Positions 5,374 to 6,378 of a DNA stretch of 6,378 nucleotides are shown here, one piece after another; position 1 is the stretch's first letter, and every line of letters starts with the position of its first letter. This DNA comes from Alphaproteobacteria bacterium (GTDB taxonomy: Bacteria > Pseudomonadota > Alphaproteobacteria > UBA9219): contig JAQUUS010000099.1 in the NCBI GenBank assembly GCA_028693775.1, positions 1 to 6,378 of the forward strand. The letters run 5' to 3'. The position numbers and the translations under genes were made by a program. A model generated the notes under the pieces. That model made no database searches. It was not told the DNA's origin and saw only the letters and a list, made by a program, of their open reading frames with translations.

Positions 5374-6306
5374 ATGTCTTTATCGGCTCTCTCTGCCGCA
5401 GCGCTGAACGATGCAGGATGGCGATTGCTCTCAATCGAAGAATCCGAAACGCCGGATGAAAGATTTCTGACATGGCGAAACTCCTGCCTCGATGCAAACG
5501 GCGCAGTCTCCCATGTCAAAGACGTCTCGCGCGAAAAGGCCGGATGCGAACTCATCGCTTCGCGCTTTTCTGAAATAGCTGGCATTTTCGGGCCGGGAGT
5601 TACCATCGTTCCGTTCAAGGAGGAAAAGGCAGACTTCTTTTTATCCGTGTCCCCGGCGTTCGGGCAGGAACAAAAGCCTCTTTGGCTCTTCAGGGAAGAC
5701 ATTCCGGACCGACGCGAAATCGGCGCCGTTTTGAGAAGCGCTTCGTTTTCGCTTCCGTTTGTGGAATTCGTCGGACATGGCGATCTCAGCAAAGGCAATC
5801 TCATTGTCGCGTCGTGGGACGAAAACGGCAAGCATCGGATCGGCGCTTATTTCATCGATTTTTCATATCTGAAGCTCGGCGCTCATTTTGATATTCAACG
5901 GGATTGGGAGAAGGCTTACAGGCATTACTTTTCGAGAACACGCAACGTCAGGCTGGATGCCGCCATGCGCGTTCGGGGGATCGATGCCGTTGCGAGAATT
6001 TCGGACGGCAATATAGTTGCCGTTGTGAACGATGTGTTCGAAAGCCTTTCCATCGACAAGCGCACAGGACTGGGCACTCTTCCACCGGCGGAAATTCTCA
6101 CAAGCCGCCTGATCGACAACAAGGAAATCCTGCTCAGTTCGCGCCACGGGTTCAAGCTTTGCGCGGCATCGCTTGTCACGCAAGCGCAAGACGCTTGGGG
6201 ACTCCCCACCCTGAGGCCACAAGCTGCAACGGCTTTTCCTCCGTTCCGGATGCCCAACCAAGCTATTGCGCGGACGCCTGCTGCGTGCGCTCCCGCAGGG
6301 CATTAA
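5374..6306 (+). CDS. Uncharacterised 310-residue protein with kinase-like (APH/HipA-fold) motifs
   Basis: No exact family is recognised, but the protein carries the marks of a eukaryotic-type or aminoglycoside-phosphotransferase-like kinase fold. HGDLSKGNLIV (135-145) matches a catalytic loop H-G-D-x-x-x-x-N with Asp137 and Asn142. YFIDFSYLKLG (159-169) supplies a D-F metal-binding motif at Asp162, 25 residues later. In the N-terminal lobe SHVKDVSREKAGCELIASRF (46-65) could give the ATP-binding lysine (49) and helix-C glutamate (59). What it would phosphorylate is unknown; a HipA-type toxin, small-molecule kinase or inactive relative are all possible, and the glycine-rich loop is not obvious. 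The C-terminal part (about 240-310) is unassigned. The ATG at 5374 has only a weak site (GCGGA at 5361-5365). Its last 44 bases overlap the end of a convergent gene on the other strand. Confidence 0.75.
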   Translation: MSLSALSAAALNDAGWRLLSIEESETPDERFLTWRNSCLDANGAVSHVKDVSREKAGCELIASRFSEIAGIFGPGVTIVPFKEEKADFFLSVSPAFGQEQKPLWLFREDIPDRREIGAVLRSASFSLPFVEFVGHGDLSKGNLIVASWDENGKHRIGAYFIDFSYLKLGAHFDIQRDWEKAYRHYFSRTRNVRLDAAMRVRGIDAVARISDGNIVAVVNDVFESLSIDKRTGLGTLPPAEILTSRLIDNKEILLSSRHGFKLCAASLVTQAQDAWGLPTLRPQAATAFPPFRMPNQAIARTPAACAPAGH

Positions 6307-6378
6307 GCAAGGCCTCGATGTCTCCCCCGTTGCGACGAAGAATAGCCCGGACGTCTTCCCGCTGGGTCCGGCTTTGGC
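6263..6378 (-). CDS. C-terminal end of an unidentified gene entering from the right edge
   Basis: On the minus strand, 37 sense codons run from the right edge to TAG at 6265-6263. They include the helical, charged sequence TQREDVRAILRRNGGDIEAL followed by LNALRERT and end in QQASAQ. Codon use is like that of the other genes, with GC-rich third positions, and the other two minus-strand frames are less protein-like or stop early. REDVRAILRRNGGDIEAL faintly resembles a UBA/TS-N-type three-helix motif (helix, N-G-G-D, helix), but this is too short to name a family. The gene converges on the kinase-like gene and overlaps it by 44 bases. Confidence 0.6.
   Translation of the reverse strand, partial: QSRTQREDVRAILRRNGGDIEALLNALRERTQQASAQ

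Noticed and set aside
6196..6208. TGGGG-ACT-CCCCA hairpin as a terminator of the kinase-like gene
   Set aside because: It lies about 100 bases inside the coding region and has no T-tract on either strand.

Overview
The window is chromosomal DNA of a Gram-negative bacterium with moderately high GC by eye, most likely an alphaproteobacterium. The basis is the xseB-ispA pair, an OmpR-type response regulator whose receiver opens with PHILVVDDDNRLRSLLGRYL, and a VanX/DdpX-type dipeptidase. I cannot place the genus. All genes show GC-biased third positions consistent with one genome.

Left part (1-1715, minus strand): a compact operon in the order xseB (exonuclease VII small subunit), ispA (farnesyl diphosphate synthase), then an OmpR/PhoB-family response regulator that runs off the left edge. 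The regulator starts one base after the ispA stop. It carries a one-base frameshift in the receiver domain, either a sequencing/assembly error or a real lesion. No dxs follows ispA inside the window.

Divergent control region (1716-1858): it separates xseB from glyA. It holds a GC stem followed by a T-tract that reads as an intrinsic terminator or attenuator on the minus strand. On the plus strand it could form a stem just ahead of a strong glyA ribosome binding site.

Centre (1859-3926, plus strand): glyA encodes a complete but divergent serine hydroxymethyltransferase with an unusual C-terminal tail of six cysteines alternating with glycine. A D-Ala-D-Ala dipeptidase (M15D) with all zinc and catalytic residues follows 115 bases later.

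3927-4370 is a 444-base gap, richer in AT than its surroundings. I see no RNA gene or convincing ORF in it. It has a clear excess of short direct and inverted repeats, including a dyad CGGAATCNGATTC found twice, once just ahead of the next gene.

Right part (4371-6378): two unrecognised plus-strand genes. The first (303 aa) has a PAS-like stretch. The second (310 aa) has kinase-like HGDLSKGN and IDF motifs. The second gene overlaps tail-to-tail by 44 bases with the 3' end of a minus-strand gene that enters from the right edge.

Functionally, the left and centre are housekeeping: nuclease, isoprenoid, one-carbon and cell-wall peptide metabolism. The repeat-rich gap and the two genes after it are the accessory, poorly explained part.
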